A DNA stretch of 64,000 nucleotides from Pseudomonadales bacterium (lineage in GTDB: Bacteria; Pseudomonadota; Gammaproteobacteria; Pseudomonadales; Azotimanducaceae): NCBI GenBank assembly GCA_024234635.1, contig JACKNX010000010.1:1-64000 (forward strand), given 5' to 3'. The number at the start of each line of letters is the position of its first letter. Positions within the stretch are counted from its first letter, which is position 1. Below, piece after piece: positions 17,877 through 25,934 of the stretch. Under the pieces are notes generated by a model. That model was not told the origin of the DNA. It saw nothing but the letters and a program-made list of their open reading frames with translations, and made no database searches. The position numbers were made by a program, and so were the translations under genes.

Positions 17877-19153
17877 TCGACGAACACCATGCTCAGCCAT
17901 GGCACATACGTGATGACAAGTACCGCCAGCAGAAGCGCCACGAAAAACGGCCAGCAGGCAGCGTAGAGTTCGAGCATCGGCTTGCGGAAACGGTAACTGG
18001 CGATGAACAGGTTCATGCCGACCGGTGGCGTGAAATAGCCAAGCTGCATGTTGGCCAGAAAAATGATGCCGAGGTGTACCGGGTGAATCCCATAACCTAC
18101 CGCAACCGGCAACAAGAGTGGCACCATGATGACCGTAGCAGCAAAAATATCCAGCAGTGCCCCTAGCGCCAGCAACAGAACGTTGACCAGCAACAGGAAC
18201 ATCGTGGGGCTCTCCACGTGCTCCTGCATGAAAAGGAACAATTGCTGCGGCACTTCAGCGTCGACCAGAAAATTGGTAAACGCCAGCGCAACGCCGAGGA
18301 TCATGAGAATGCCGCCCACCATCACCATGGACTCCACCATCAGACCCGGAAGCCGCTGCCAGGACAGATCGCGGTAGAACACGACTTCCGCCAACACGAC
18401 ATAGATGGCGGTTACCGCCGCCGCATCGGAAATGGCAAACACGCCGCTGAACACGCCACCAAGCACTACCAGCGGGAGAGGCAACTCATAACGCGCTGCC
18501 CACAGCGCCAGTCTGAGTTCGCGGGCGTCGAACGGCCGCCTCTGAACAGCGTCGTTACGCGTGCTCCAGAGCGTCCAGGCGACGAGGATACCGAGCATGA
18601 GCAGCACCGGCAGAATGCCGGCCTTGAACAGATCGACGATGGCAAACGGAATCCCGGTATCCATCTGCTGCGCGATGACGCCATAGAGTATCAACGGCAC
18701 CGACGGCACGATGAGCAGCCCCAGGCTGCCTGAGGAGGTCACCAGTCCGAGACTGAAGCGCTCTGTATACCCCTGCCCTACCAGCGCCGGCAGAAGCAGC
18801 GCGCCGAGGGCGACGATGGTGACCCCCGATGCGCCGGTAAGCGCGGTGAACACCGCGCAGGCGACGTAACCGACAATGGCCAGCCCAGCCGGCATGAAAC
18901 CGACAAGGGATTCCACGAGATCCACCAGGCGCTGCGAGGTGTTGGCGGCGGCCAGCACATAGCCGGCAAACGTGAACAATGGCAGAGCCACCAGCAGGGG
19001 GGTGTCCGTGATGCGGTAGATCTCTATGGCAACGATGCTGAGGTCGATGTCCGCGGCCCAGAAGCCGGTCATCGCCGCGGCAAGCAGGACCGCGAACAAC
19101 GGCGCACCGCAGATCGCCATGAGCACAATCCCGCACAGCGCCAGCCAGATCAT
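17873..19153 (-). CDS. dctM: TRAP transporter large permease
   Basis: A 426-residue inner-membrane permease with about 12 hydrophobic helices, the DctM/TAXI-type 12-TM component that carries substrate in symport with sodium. Typical segments such as LPLFTFAGYVLAAA, SSGSLGLLIVPSVPLILYG and FFTPPVGMNLF-like end (YFTPPVGMNLFIASY) are visible. ATG at 19153 overlaps the stop of the small permease gene by 4 bases. Encoded after tatT, dctP and dctQ and before an MlaC-like gene on the same strand. Substrate is unknown. Confidence 0.95.
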   Translation of the reverse strand: MIWLALCGIVLMAICGAPLFAVLLAAAMTGFWAADIDLSIVAIEIYRITDTPLLVALPLFTFAGYVLAAANTSQRLVDLVESLVGFMPAGLAIVGYVACAVFTALTGASGVTIVALGALLLPALVGQGYTERFSLGLVTSSGSLGLLIVPSVPLILYGVIAQQMDTGIPFAIVDLFKAGILPVLLMLGILVAWTLWSTRNDAVQRRPFDARELRLALWAARYELPLPLVVLGGVFSGVFAISDAAAVTAIYVVLAEVVFYRDLSWQRLPGLMVESMVMVGGILMILGVALAFTNFLVDAEVPQQLFLFMQEHVESPTMFLLLVNVLLLALGALLDIFAATVIMVPLLLPVAVGYGIHPVHLGIIFLANMQLGYFTPPVGMNLFIASYRFRKPMLELYAACWPFFVALLLAVLVITYVPWLSMVFVE

Positions 19154-19611
19154 TCGGGCAACCGCTCGGGCGGGTTCCACGCATGCAGGATGTAGCGCAC
19201 CATCATGACAAAACCCGCCAGCGGCATGATCGACTCACACAACCACGCAGGCACGGACGCAAAGGCGATGATGCCATCCTCGTACTCGTAACGAACGAAC
19301 TCGAAGCTCGACCAGGTAAACAACGCCAGAACCGTCACGGTAAGCAACGCCGCGACACGCTGTCCGAGACGCAGCATGCGCTCGGATGCGAACTTGCCGA
19401 GCAGATCGATGCGTATGTGATCGTCTCTTCGCGCCGCCACCATCGCGCCCAGCATCGCCACCCAGAGCACGATCACGCGAACGAAGGCGTCACCCCACGG
19501 CAACCCGGAATCAAAGGCAATGCGGGCAAATACCTGCCACGCGGCAACCACGATCATTCCGGTGAGCAGCAGCACCAGCAGCCCGGACTCGAGTGTCCTG
19601 ACGAAACGCAC
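19150..19611 (-). CDS. dctQ: TRAP transporter small permease
   Basis: A 153-residue protein with four predicted membrane helices, the DctQ component that scaffolds the large permease. The WGDAFVRVIVLWVAMLGAM stretch is characteristic. It begins with GTG at 19611, six bases after the dctP stop. The stop overlaps dctM by 4 bases. Confidence 0.92.
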   Translation of the reverse strand: MRFVRTLESGLLVLLLTGMIVVAAWQVFARIAFDSGLPWGDAFVRVIVLWVAMLGAMVAARRDDHIRIDLLGKFASERMLRLGQRVAALLTVTVLALFTWSSFEFVRYEYEDGIIAFASVPAWLCESIMPLAGFVMMVRYILHAWNPPERLPE

Positions 19612-19617
19612 GCCGTA

Positions 19618-20658
19618 TCAGCCGCCGTTCCGCCGGGCGTCGATGGCGGACTGGAAGTCCTTGTAGAGTTGCGCGTCGATATAACCGTCCGCGGCGAAAC
19701 GATCATTGGCAACCCTTGCCAGCGAGCGCCACTCGGCCAGTTGCTCCGCTGACGGGGCGTGCCACTGGATGCCCTGGTCACCCACCGCGGACTTCGCATT
19801 CGCGTCGTCCCTGCGCGCGAGATTGTCGACATCATGAACTGCCGCAAGCAGGTTCTCGCGCACGATCTTCTGCTGTGCCGCGGGGAGCTTGTCGAAATAG
19901 CGGTTGCCAATCGCCAGCGTGCCGTAGACGTACATCAGCGGCATGTCCAGCGCGTGCCCGACCTGGGTATACCACTGCAATGCGATCGCCCCAACAGGTG
20001 GGGCCGCCACGGTGTTGACGAGTCCGGTCTGCAAGCCGGTAAGCACATCGGCAATGGACAACGGGATGCCCTTGATGGAAAAACTCTCCAGCAGCCGGGC
20101 CGCGCCAGGATCGTTGTCCGGAATCCAGACTTTCTGCTGGCGAACGTCCGCGACGCTTGCAACCGGCGCCTGCGTCATGACGTAAGCGAAACCGACTTCG
20201 GCCACGCCGAATCCGGTGAACCCGTTCCCGCGCAGATTGTCGAGCAGACGCTCGTCGAACGCGGCCCGTATCGCCATGGCCTCTTCCGAGGACGCAAATG
20301 CCAGCGGCAGGCTGTACAACTGAAAGTTGGGATCGACGCCAACCAGTCCACCGGAAGTCAGCACCGCCCCATGCAACTGACCGGCACGGATCTTGCGCAG
20401 CACGGCCTTGTCATCACCCATGACGCCGCCAGGATAAAACTTGAGTTTGACCTCACCCTGCGTGGCGGACTCGATGGACTTGCCCGCTTCGCGCAGCCGT
20501 TTCATCCACACCGAGCCATCCGGCGACAACGCCGCCACCTTGAGCGTCGTCGCCGCCCAGGACGCCATCGGTGCACACAGAATGACGAGGACCGACAGCA
20601 GCGTGCGCGCGCCGGCGATTCGCCGAAAGGAGATTCTGAATCGTTTAAAAATACTCAT
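19618..20658 (-). CDS. dctP: TRAP transporter periplasmic substrate-binding protein
   Basis: A 346-residue DctP-family binding protein with a signal peptide (residues 1-36, ending near MASWAA). The DctP-fold hallmarks are FYPGGVMGDDKAVLRKIRAGQLHGAV-like ligand-wall strand near residue 75 and an Arg/Asn region further on. ATG at 20658 overlaps the end of tatT by 14 bases. Linkage to tatT suggests a TatPT-type system in which a TPR protein binds the ligand-binding protein. Ligand unknown; such systems are suspected to handle hydrophobic or acidic ligands. Confidence 0.93.
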   Translation of the reverse strand: MSIFKRFRISFRRIAGARTLLSVLVILCAPMASWAATTLKVAALSPDGSVWMKRLREAGKSIESATQGEVKLKFYPGGVMGDDKAVLRKIRAGQLHGAVLTSGGLVGVDPNFQLYSLPLAFASSEEAMAIRAAFDERLLDNLRGNGFTGFGVAEVGFAYVMTQAPVASVADVRQQKVWIPDNDPGAARLLESFSIKGIPLSIADVLTGLQTGLVNTVAAPPVGAIALQWYTQVGHALDMPLMYVYGTLAIGNRYFDKLPAAQQKIVRENLLAAVHDVDNLARRDDANAKSAVGDQGIQWHAPSAEQLAEWRSLARVANDRFAADGYIDAQLYKDFQSAIDARRNGG

Positions 20659-21541
20659 CCGCGGTATCCAGTAGTTGGCGTGCCCGCTTTTGGGCAACGA
20701 TATTGGTCAGCGTCAGACCGGGCGCTTTGGGCTCCGCCTCGATGACGCTGTTGAGAAGCTGGTCGTGCAGTTCGCGGTCAAACACGAGACGCGCGTAGTT
20801 TTCGGCTTCCATGACCCGCACCAGCAGCGAACGTCCCCCGGCAATGGCATCCGCGCGCTCGAAATGCGCCCGCCCTGCGTCAGGCCTGCCACCCATGGCC
20901 GGCGGAAACAGGGTATCGAACACACCCAGATACAGGTGCGCCCCGCCGTTGTCATAGGTTTCGTCCAATGCCACCAGGCGTTCCATGAGCAGGCGCACAC
21001 GGGCAAGCTCCGCCACCGCATTGAAATCATCGCTGTGAACCTGCATCCATCCGGCCCACGTGGAGCCGAGCCCATACAACAGCGGCACATCCCGCGCCTT
21101 GCGCTCCGCCACCCAGCTCTGGAATTGCTTGAACGCCATGGTGCGCAAGCCGCATCCGCTCGGAATGCGTGCGCAGACCGAGCGTTCCGCCATATTCAGA
21201 GCCTTGTCATGAAGGCGTCGGGCCCGCGCCGATTCTTCCACGAAGGCGCTGGCATACGCGGAATTGAGCTTGGCGGCCGCCGCGAGCAGACCGGCATCCC
21301 GCGGACTGCCTTCGAGCATGCCATCCATCAACAGCAGGTAGGCCGGCGCGCCATCGCGCACCAGTTCCAGATCCTCGCTGTCCAGGATCGCCGAGGACAG
21401 GTTGTCCGTCAGCCCGCCCGCGGCACTGGAAACCAGGCTGGCACAGCCGCCGAGGAGCTGCAGCAACGCGACCACGCACACTGCGCGAATACCGGGGCGA
21501 ACGCGGCCCGCCAGAGACTCAATTCCCGACATGGACACCAT
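20645..21541 (-). CDS. tatT: TRAP-associated TPR lipoprotein TatT
   Basis: A 298-residue lipoprotein homologous to Treponema TatT (TP0956), which forms a trimer of TPR-like helices that docks onto the partner DctP protein. The N-terminus has a lipobox LLGGC at residues 29-33, so Cys33 should be lipidated. The rest is helical with repeated TPR-like pairs. ATG at 21541 is chosen; an ATG at 21532 is possible. It starts 11 bases after the redoxin stop codon, so the gene is probably co-transcribed with the selenoprotein-like gene. Confidence 0.88.
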   Translation of the reverse strand: MVSMSGIESLAGRVRPGIRAVCVVALLQLLGGCASLVSSAAGGLTDNLSSAILDSEDLELVRDGAPAYLLLMDGMLEGSPRDAGLLAAAAKLNSAYASAFVEESARARRLHDKALNMAERSVCARIPSGCGLRTMAFKQFQSWVAERKARDVPLLYGLGSTWAGWMQVHSDDFNAVAELARVRLLMERLVALDETYDNGGAHLYLGVFDTLFPPAMGGRPDAGRAHFERADAIAGGRSLLVRVMEAENYARLVFDRELHDQLLNSVIEAEPKAPGLTLTNIVAQKRARQLLDTADEYF

Positions 21542-21552
21542 CACGAAACGGT

Positions 21553-22128
21553 TTACTCTCTCCCGGTTGAACGTACCAGCGCCAGCACGTCGTCAAGCGG
21601 CGGTCGCTGCCGGTAGCCCGGCACCGCAAAGCGGTGGAGCACGCGGCCGTCCGGCGCCAGAAAAAGGATGCCCGGATGGGGAATGCCATAGGCACTGTGC
21701 CCCGGCGCATAGTCTTCATTGCGAACGCCAAGCGCATTGACGTGCTTCGCCGCTTCGTCGTGTAAGAGCGGAAATCCGAGCCCCGCCCGGTCGGCAAACG
21801 CACGCAGCGTATCGACGCTGTCATAGGTCATGGCCGCCACTTTTACGCCAGCCGCCTCGAAGTCGGCCCGTCTGCTCTCCAGTTGAACCAACTGGCGCTG
21901 ACAGAAAGGTCACCAGTCGGCTGAACGGTTGAGAAACAACAGAAGGCCACGGGTTCCGGAGAGATCCGCAACCGTTCGCGACTGCCCGCTCTGATCCGGC
22001 GCGTCGACCTGAACAACCGTACCAGGGGCTGGTCCCCAGTCCATGGACTCTGCCCACGTCCCGGGAACCGCCAGCATGGCCAGCGATAACAGCAGGCCGA
22101 GGATTGATCGCATCATTGCCAGTTTCAT
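21553..22128 (-). CDS. exported redoxin with in-frame UGA (probable selenoprotein)
   Basis: Reading through the TGA at 21912-21910 joins two same-frame segments into one 191-residue thioredoxin-fold protein. Residues 1-26 are a signal peptide, residues 73-76 are U-P-F-C inside the motif SADW-U-PFC, and the rest has the redoxin/AhpC-TSA pattern (GIPHPGILFLAPDG). Relatives of this family carry Cys at the UGA position (WCPxC), so Sec73 should be the attacking residue of a UxxC motif. A hairpin with a small GUU loop begins 21 nt after the UGA. The ATG at 22128 has a strong GGAGAAGG ribosome-binding site. It likely acts as a periplasmic thiol oxidoreductase or peroxidase. A nonsense mutation is the alternative; SelB/SelC are not in the window. 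Confidence 0.82.
21871..21905 (-). promoter_or_regulatory. SECIS-like hairpin of the redoxin mRNA
   Basis: On the minus-strand transcript CCAGUUG, loop GUU, CAACUGG form a perfect 7-pair stem (21895-21879). A second, lower stem UCUGU/GCAGA (21905-21901 with 21875-21871) is separated by a small internal loop. The apical loop starts 22 nt after the UGA and its first base is G. These features satisfy the published rules for bacterial SECIS elements: a small loop with G in the first two positions and 16-37 nt from the UGA. The stem also encodes protein, so part of the symmetry could be chance. Confidence 0.7.
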
Positions 22129-22133
22129 CCCAC

Positions 22134-22143
22134 ACCTTCTCCT
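22134..22143 (-). promoter_or_regulatory. strong ribosome-binding site of the redoxin gene
   Basis: GAGGAGAAGG ends 5 bases before the ATG at 22128 on the minus strand. This is one of the best Shine-Dalgarno matches in the window and supports active translation from that ATG, ahead of the in-frame UGA. Confidence 0.6.
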
Positions 22144-22158
22144 CGTCGTCGCCGCGGC

Positions 22159-23007
22159 TCACGCGTCTGGCGCATCCAGACCAGCGCCATCCGCGGTCGC
22201 GGATTGTAACGCACCCGTCAGGGCGATGATCCGGCGGCGCTGCCTTTTTACAGCGCGGCGCACGCGACGCCTATTCGACGCCGACAGGTGCCGCGTGGCC
22301 TTCCGCGATAGCCGGTAAGCTTCATCGAGCCGTTCGAGCGCCTGGAGGAGGCCGCCAGGGCGATGATCCCATTCATCACCCGCACACAGTTCGCCCAACA
22401 AACGCACGCGCACCAGTCGGCGCAGGAGTTCACGGACCCGCCGTTTCGAGTGGACAACATCCCGCATCGGCCGCCGCAGCGACCACGCCAACGCCTGTTT
22501 CGCGGCTGCCATCCGGCTCGTCAGCCGCGAGGTTTCCAGGTTTTCCAGCGCAGCGACATAGGGCGTGATGAAGCTGATCAGCGACGCAATCGCTCCAAAA
22601 GTGCGCTCAGGTCGCCAGCTCGCGGGTATCTGCCCCCCAAGCGTGGATTCCAGCACCAGACCAGCACGGGACCGTGCCACGGATCGTTGCGCCGCGTGTA
22701 CCCGCTTGCGAATGGCCTTGTACGCGGCTGGTGCCGGGTCATCCGGCTCCAGCCACACCAGCAGCTCAAGCTTCGCGAGTGCTTCGCCAGCTGCGGTCAG
22801 ACGCGCGGCGTCCGCGAGATCTTCCGCCTCAATGACAGCGATCAGGTCATCCCGCGCCGTGCCCGCGATGCCACCCGGCGGTACGGGCGACGTCCCACCT
22901 GAGGCAGGCACTGCATACCGGTGAGCAAGCAGCCAGGTCATGGTCTCCACATCGTCATCACACCAGACAAGCTGTTTACCACAGTTCGCGCAACGGGAAC
23001 TGAACAC
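22159..23007 (-). CDS. hypothetical protein with N-terminal cysteine motif
   Basis: I do not recognise this 282-residue protein. The N-terminus has CANCGKQLVWC, a possible small zinc site. The rest is helical and rich in Arg and Leu, with a strongly basic C-terminal third (ASNRRRVRRAVKRQRRRI) that could bind nucleic acid. The start is a GTG at 23007; an internal ATG about residue 23 would remove the cysteine motif and is therefore less attractive. It lies 30 bases upstream of the redoxin gene on the same strand and may be the first gene of that operon. Confidence 0.68.
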   Translation of the reverse strand: MFSSRCANCGKQLVWCDDDVETMTWLLAHRYAVPASGGTSPVPPGGIAGTARDDLIAVIEAEDLADAARLTAAGEALAKLELLVWLEPDDPAPAAYKAIRKRVHAAQRSVARSRAGLVLESTLGGQIPASWRPERTFGAIASLISFITPYVAALENLETSRLTSRMAAAKQALAWSLRRPMRDVVHSKRRVRELLRRLVRVRLLGELCAGDEWDHRPGGLLQALERLDEAYRLSRKATRHLSASNRRRVRRAVKRQRRRIIALTGALQSATADGAGLDAPDA

Positions 23008-23081
23008 GTGCCCCGGCGCCGCTGGCGTTCAACGGCACCTGTCGCTAGGCTGACCGCTCGTCAATCGGAAACACGCACGCC

Positions 23082-23861
23082 ATGCCGGAACCGCTCGTAC
23101 TGGTCGAGACACAGGAACGTATCAGCGTGGTAACGCTCAACCGGCCGCAGGCGCTGAATGCGCTGTCCACCGGGCTGCGCGGGGCCATCAGCGACACCTT
23201 CAACCGGTTGCGCAACGATCCCGAGACGGAAGTCATCATTCTCACCGGGGCCGGGCGCGCATTCACGGTGGGCCTGGATCTGAAGGAACTGGGCGGTGAA
23301 ATCCCACCCGATGCCCAGCATGCCAGCACCGATCTCGCCGCCGCGCTCGCTGCCATGCCCCAGCCCGTAATCGGCGCCGTGAACGGTTTCGCCATCACCG
23401 GCGGATTCGAACTCGCCCTGATGTGCGACTTCCTCATCGCCTCCACCGAAGCGCGTTTTGCCGACACCCATGGTCGCGTCGGCGTGGTGCCCGGCTGGGG
23501 TCTGTCGCAGCGACTACCGCGCCTGATCGGTGCCAACCGCGCCAAGGAGCTGAGCCTGACCGGCAACTACCTGGATGCACCCACGGCCTACGCCTGGGGC
23601 CTGGTCAATCGCGTGGTGGCGCCTGAGGCGCTGCTGCCCACCTGCCTGCAACTGGCGCGCGACATCCTGTCGACGGAGCCGGTAACGCGGGGCGAGATCA
23701 AACGCCTCATCGATGCCGGGTGGAACAGCACCCTCGCGGAGGGTCTGCGACTGGAGGACGAAGCCAGCAAGGCCCACAGCCGCAGGGAAGTGCGCCCCGA
23801 GAAAGTGGCCGCACGCCGCGCTGCCATCCAGGATCGTGGCCGGGATCAGAGCCGCAAGTAG
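23082..23861 (+). CDS. enoyl-CoA hydratase/isomerase family protein
   Basis: A 259-residue crotonase-fold enzyme. The oxyanion loop AGRAFTVGLDLKELG and the GGFELALMCD helix, with one catalytic Glu, are present. The second catalytic Glu of classical hydratases is replaced in the FADTHGRVGVVPGWG segment, where the corresponding place is His. This variant is common in some enoyl-CoA hydratase groups, so true hydration is uncertain. It is divergent from the hypothetical gene at 22159. Confidence 0.88.
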   Translation: MPEPLVLVETQERISVVTLNRPQALNALSTGLRGAISDTFNRLRNDPETEVIILTGAGRAFTVGLDLKELGGEIPPDAQHASTDLAAALAAMPQPVIGAVNGFAITGGFELALMCDFLIASTEARFADTHGRVGVVPGWGLSQRLPRLIGANRAKELSLTGNYLDAPTAYAWGLVNRVVAPEALLPTCLQLARDILSTEPVTRGEIKRLIDAGWNSTLAEGLRLEDEASKAHSRREVRPEKVAARRAAIQDRGRDQSRK

Positions 23862-23907
23862 CGCCGCACCCAGGCGCGGTGCCGTAGTGCGGATCGCAAG
23901 TACAGAT

Positions 23908-23946
23908 TGTCAGTGCAGACAGTCAGTGCAGACAGTCAGTGCAGAT
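23908..23946. repeat. three tandem copies of a 13-base unit
   Basis: AGTCAGTGCAGAC is repeated three times with small changes (first copy lacks the leading A, the last ends in T). The third copy contains the stop codon of the convergent cnoX-like gene (23936-23938). It is probably a slipped-strand duplication. Confidence 0.8.
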
Positions 23947-24802
23947 AGTTGAACATGCGACGACGATAGGCGGTGGCCAGAGGTGCGCCTTTGCCCAGCA
24001 CGTCGAATATCCGGATCAGCGTCAGCCGTCCGATATCGTCCCTGAACGTACGGTCGGTGCGCATGATCTCCAATGCCAGGTCCAGCGCCGCTTCGAATTC
24101 CTCGTCGACAACCAGGCGCACGCACAGCGCATAGCGGGCATCGAGATCGTCTGGACTGGCGTCCAGTGCCGCCTGCAGCGTTGCCGTATCGTCCAGCCCC
24201 GCGGCTTCCTCCCAGAACTCCAGGCGATTCTGGGGGCGCTTCTTTTCCGCAACGTCCGCGGCAACGGACGCCAGCGCCGTGCGCGCGTCATCGAGTTGCC
24301 CACTGCGCACCAGCACGTCCGCGAGTTCCACGCGAAAGGCCGGATTGTTCGGTTCCTGCTGGATGGAGTCCTGAAGTATCTGCAGCGCCGTGCCAAAGTC
24401 CCTTGCCGCAAGCACCTCTTCCAGTGATGCACGCAGCATGTCTCCGCTGGACATCGTGAGTTCGTCGAGCAACTGTTTGTACACCCGTTCGCTCTGGGGA
24501 CCGTCCACCTGATCCACCAGCTGACCATCGTGTACCACCCGCAGCGCCGGCAGGCTCTGCACCCGCAACTGCTGCGCAAGCATCTGATCGCGCGCAACAT
24601 CCACCAGCGCCAGCACCGCCTTGCCTTCATACGAGGGCATCAGTCCCGTCAGTGTTGCCTTCACCTGCGCCGAAACCGGCACCTGTTGCGCCCAGAACAG
24701 CAGCAGGACCGGCACGGAACGCGATTTTTCGGCGACCTCCTGCTGAAAATTCTGCGGTGTGACTTCAACGATAGCGCTGCTGCTACTACTGCCCAGTTGC
24801 AT
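23936..24802 (-). CDS. CnoX (YbbN)-like thioredoxin-fold co-chaperone
   Basis: A 288-residue protein with an N-terminal thioredoxin domain (about 10-115) and a C-terminal TPR-like helical region, the CnoX/YbbN architecture. Where thioredoxin has CGPC, this protein has VPVS (residues 41-44), so it cannot act as a classical dithiol oxidoreductase. E. coli CnoX has SxxC, and this homologue keeps neither cysteine. It would be expected to act as a holdase delivering substrates to GroEL/DnaK, possibly without the redox switch. Confidence 0.9.
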   Translation of the reverse strand: MQLGSSSSSAIVEVTPQNFQQEVAEKSRSVPVLLLFWAQQVPVSAQVKATLTGLMPSYEGKAVLALVDVARDQMLAQQLRVQSLPALRVVHDGQLVDQVDGPQSERVYKQLLDELTMSSGDMLRASLEEVLAARDFGTALQILQDSIQQEPNNPAFRVELADVLVRSGQLDDARTALASVAADVAEKKRPQNRLEFWEEAAGLDDTATLQAALDASPDDLDARYALCVRLVVDEEFEAALDLALEIMRTDRTFRDDIGRLTLIRIFDVLGKGAPLATAYRRRMFNYLH

Positions 24803-25049
24803 GATCCAATCCGGCTGACAACGAAAGGTTGGATTCTAGCTCACATCGTCAACGAAAGGCCGCAGCCACAGCGGCGATGTGCGCCTGCGGTGGCGCTGAG
24901 CGACCCGCCCCGCGCCAGATGACGCGCAGCCTGCAACTGGTCGAGAATGCGCGCTCGCAAACAGCTTGGCGTGCAGGCCATGAACCGTCACCCCTCCCAG
25001 CCTCCTCCCGACCACGGCACAGATCCTGGTTGCGACGGATCCGGCTGAC

Positions 25050-25934
25050 ATGCCCGGAATTGGCTGGGGCGCCACGCTTGGCGTCGCCGCGGCAGGACTC
25101 ATCGCCGGCATCCTGGGCGGCCTGCTGATCGGTATCGCCACCGTGAGCTGGTACCAGGTCTCCTCCTTCGAAGGGAAATCCGGCTACTACGCCGTCGGTA
25201 TCACGCTGCTGGGCGGTTGTATCGGCTTTCTGACCGCGCTGATCATCGCCTGGACAGTCAAGGGCGGCGCTGGCGCGCTCGCGGCGACGGTACTTGGCGC
25301 AATGGCTATTGCCACCGCCTGCCTGTTGCTCATCCTGTGGCTCATGGCGCCGGCTGCAGACCACCCGGCCGGCGTGGCGCAGGCCAAGCCATCACGCCCG
25401 GCCGACCAAGCCGTTCCATACACCGCCCTCCCCGACGAGTCCGCGTCGATCGGGGAATGGCTGCATCTGCTTCGCTACAACGGCGACGCCCGACTCCGCG
25501 TCGCCGTCATTGCCCATCTCACCCGACGGCCGTCGCTGGGCACCGAACTGGCAGACAGCATTGCCGGTGATGACGACGATTTTGCAGGCGCCCTGTTCGC
25601 CCTGGCGCAACTGGACGCCGCCTCCGTACCAAACCGGCACACCCTTCTCACCCAGGCCGCCGACATCGTGGACCGCCAGATCCATGCCGCCGCGACAACG
25701 CCCGCAGACGAGGATCCGGGTTATGCGCTGGCAGCCAGCGCCAGCCTGCGGTTCAGCGCCTGGCTTGCAGCGGCCGGCGACGCGACAGGGAGAGAGACGC
25801 GCTGGACCCAGCGGCTGCGACGCTGGAACGCACTGGCGGAATCACGACCCGACAGCATCGCCCTGGCGGACATCCTGCGCCAGACCCGTCACCGTCTCGC
25901 GACCGAAGGCGAAACCACGGGCTCAACGCCATGA
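25050..25934 (+). CDS. hypothetical membrane protein
   Basis: A 294-residue protein I do not recognise. The N-terminal 105 residues hold three strongly hydrophobic helices with small residues (GVAAAGLIAGILGGLLIG; AVGITLLGGCIGFLTALI; an Ala/Leu/Ile helix near 75-100). The rest is a soluble helical region of HEAT-like character. ATG at 25050 is the first good start. Its stop overlaps the next start by 4 bases, so the two are coupled. Confidence 0.75.
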   Translation: MPGIGWGATLGVAAAGLIAGILGGLLIGIATVSWYQVSSFEGKSGYYAVGITLLGGCIGFLTALIIAWTVKGGAGALAATVLGAMAIATACLLLILWLMAPAADHPAGVAQAKPSRPADQAVPYTALPDESASIGEWLHLLRYNGDARLRVAVIAHLTRRPSLGTELADSIAGDDDDFAGALFALAQLDAASVPNRHTLLTQAADIVDRQIHAAATTPADEDPGYALAASASLRFSAWLAAAGDATGRETRWTQRLRRWNALAESRPDSIALADILRQTRHRLATEGETTGSTP

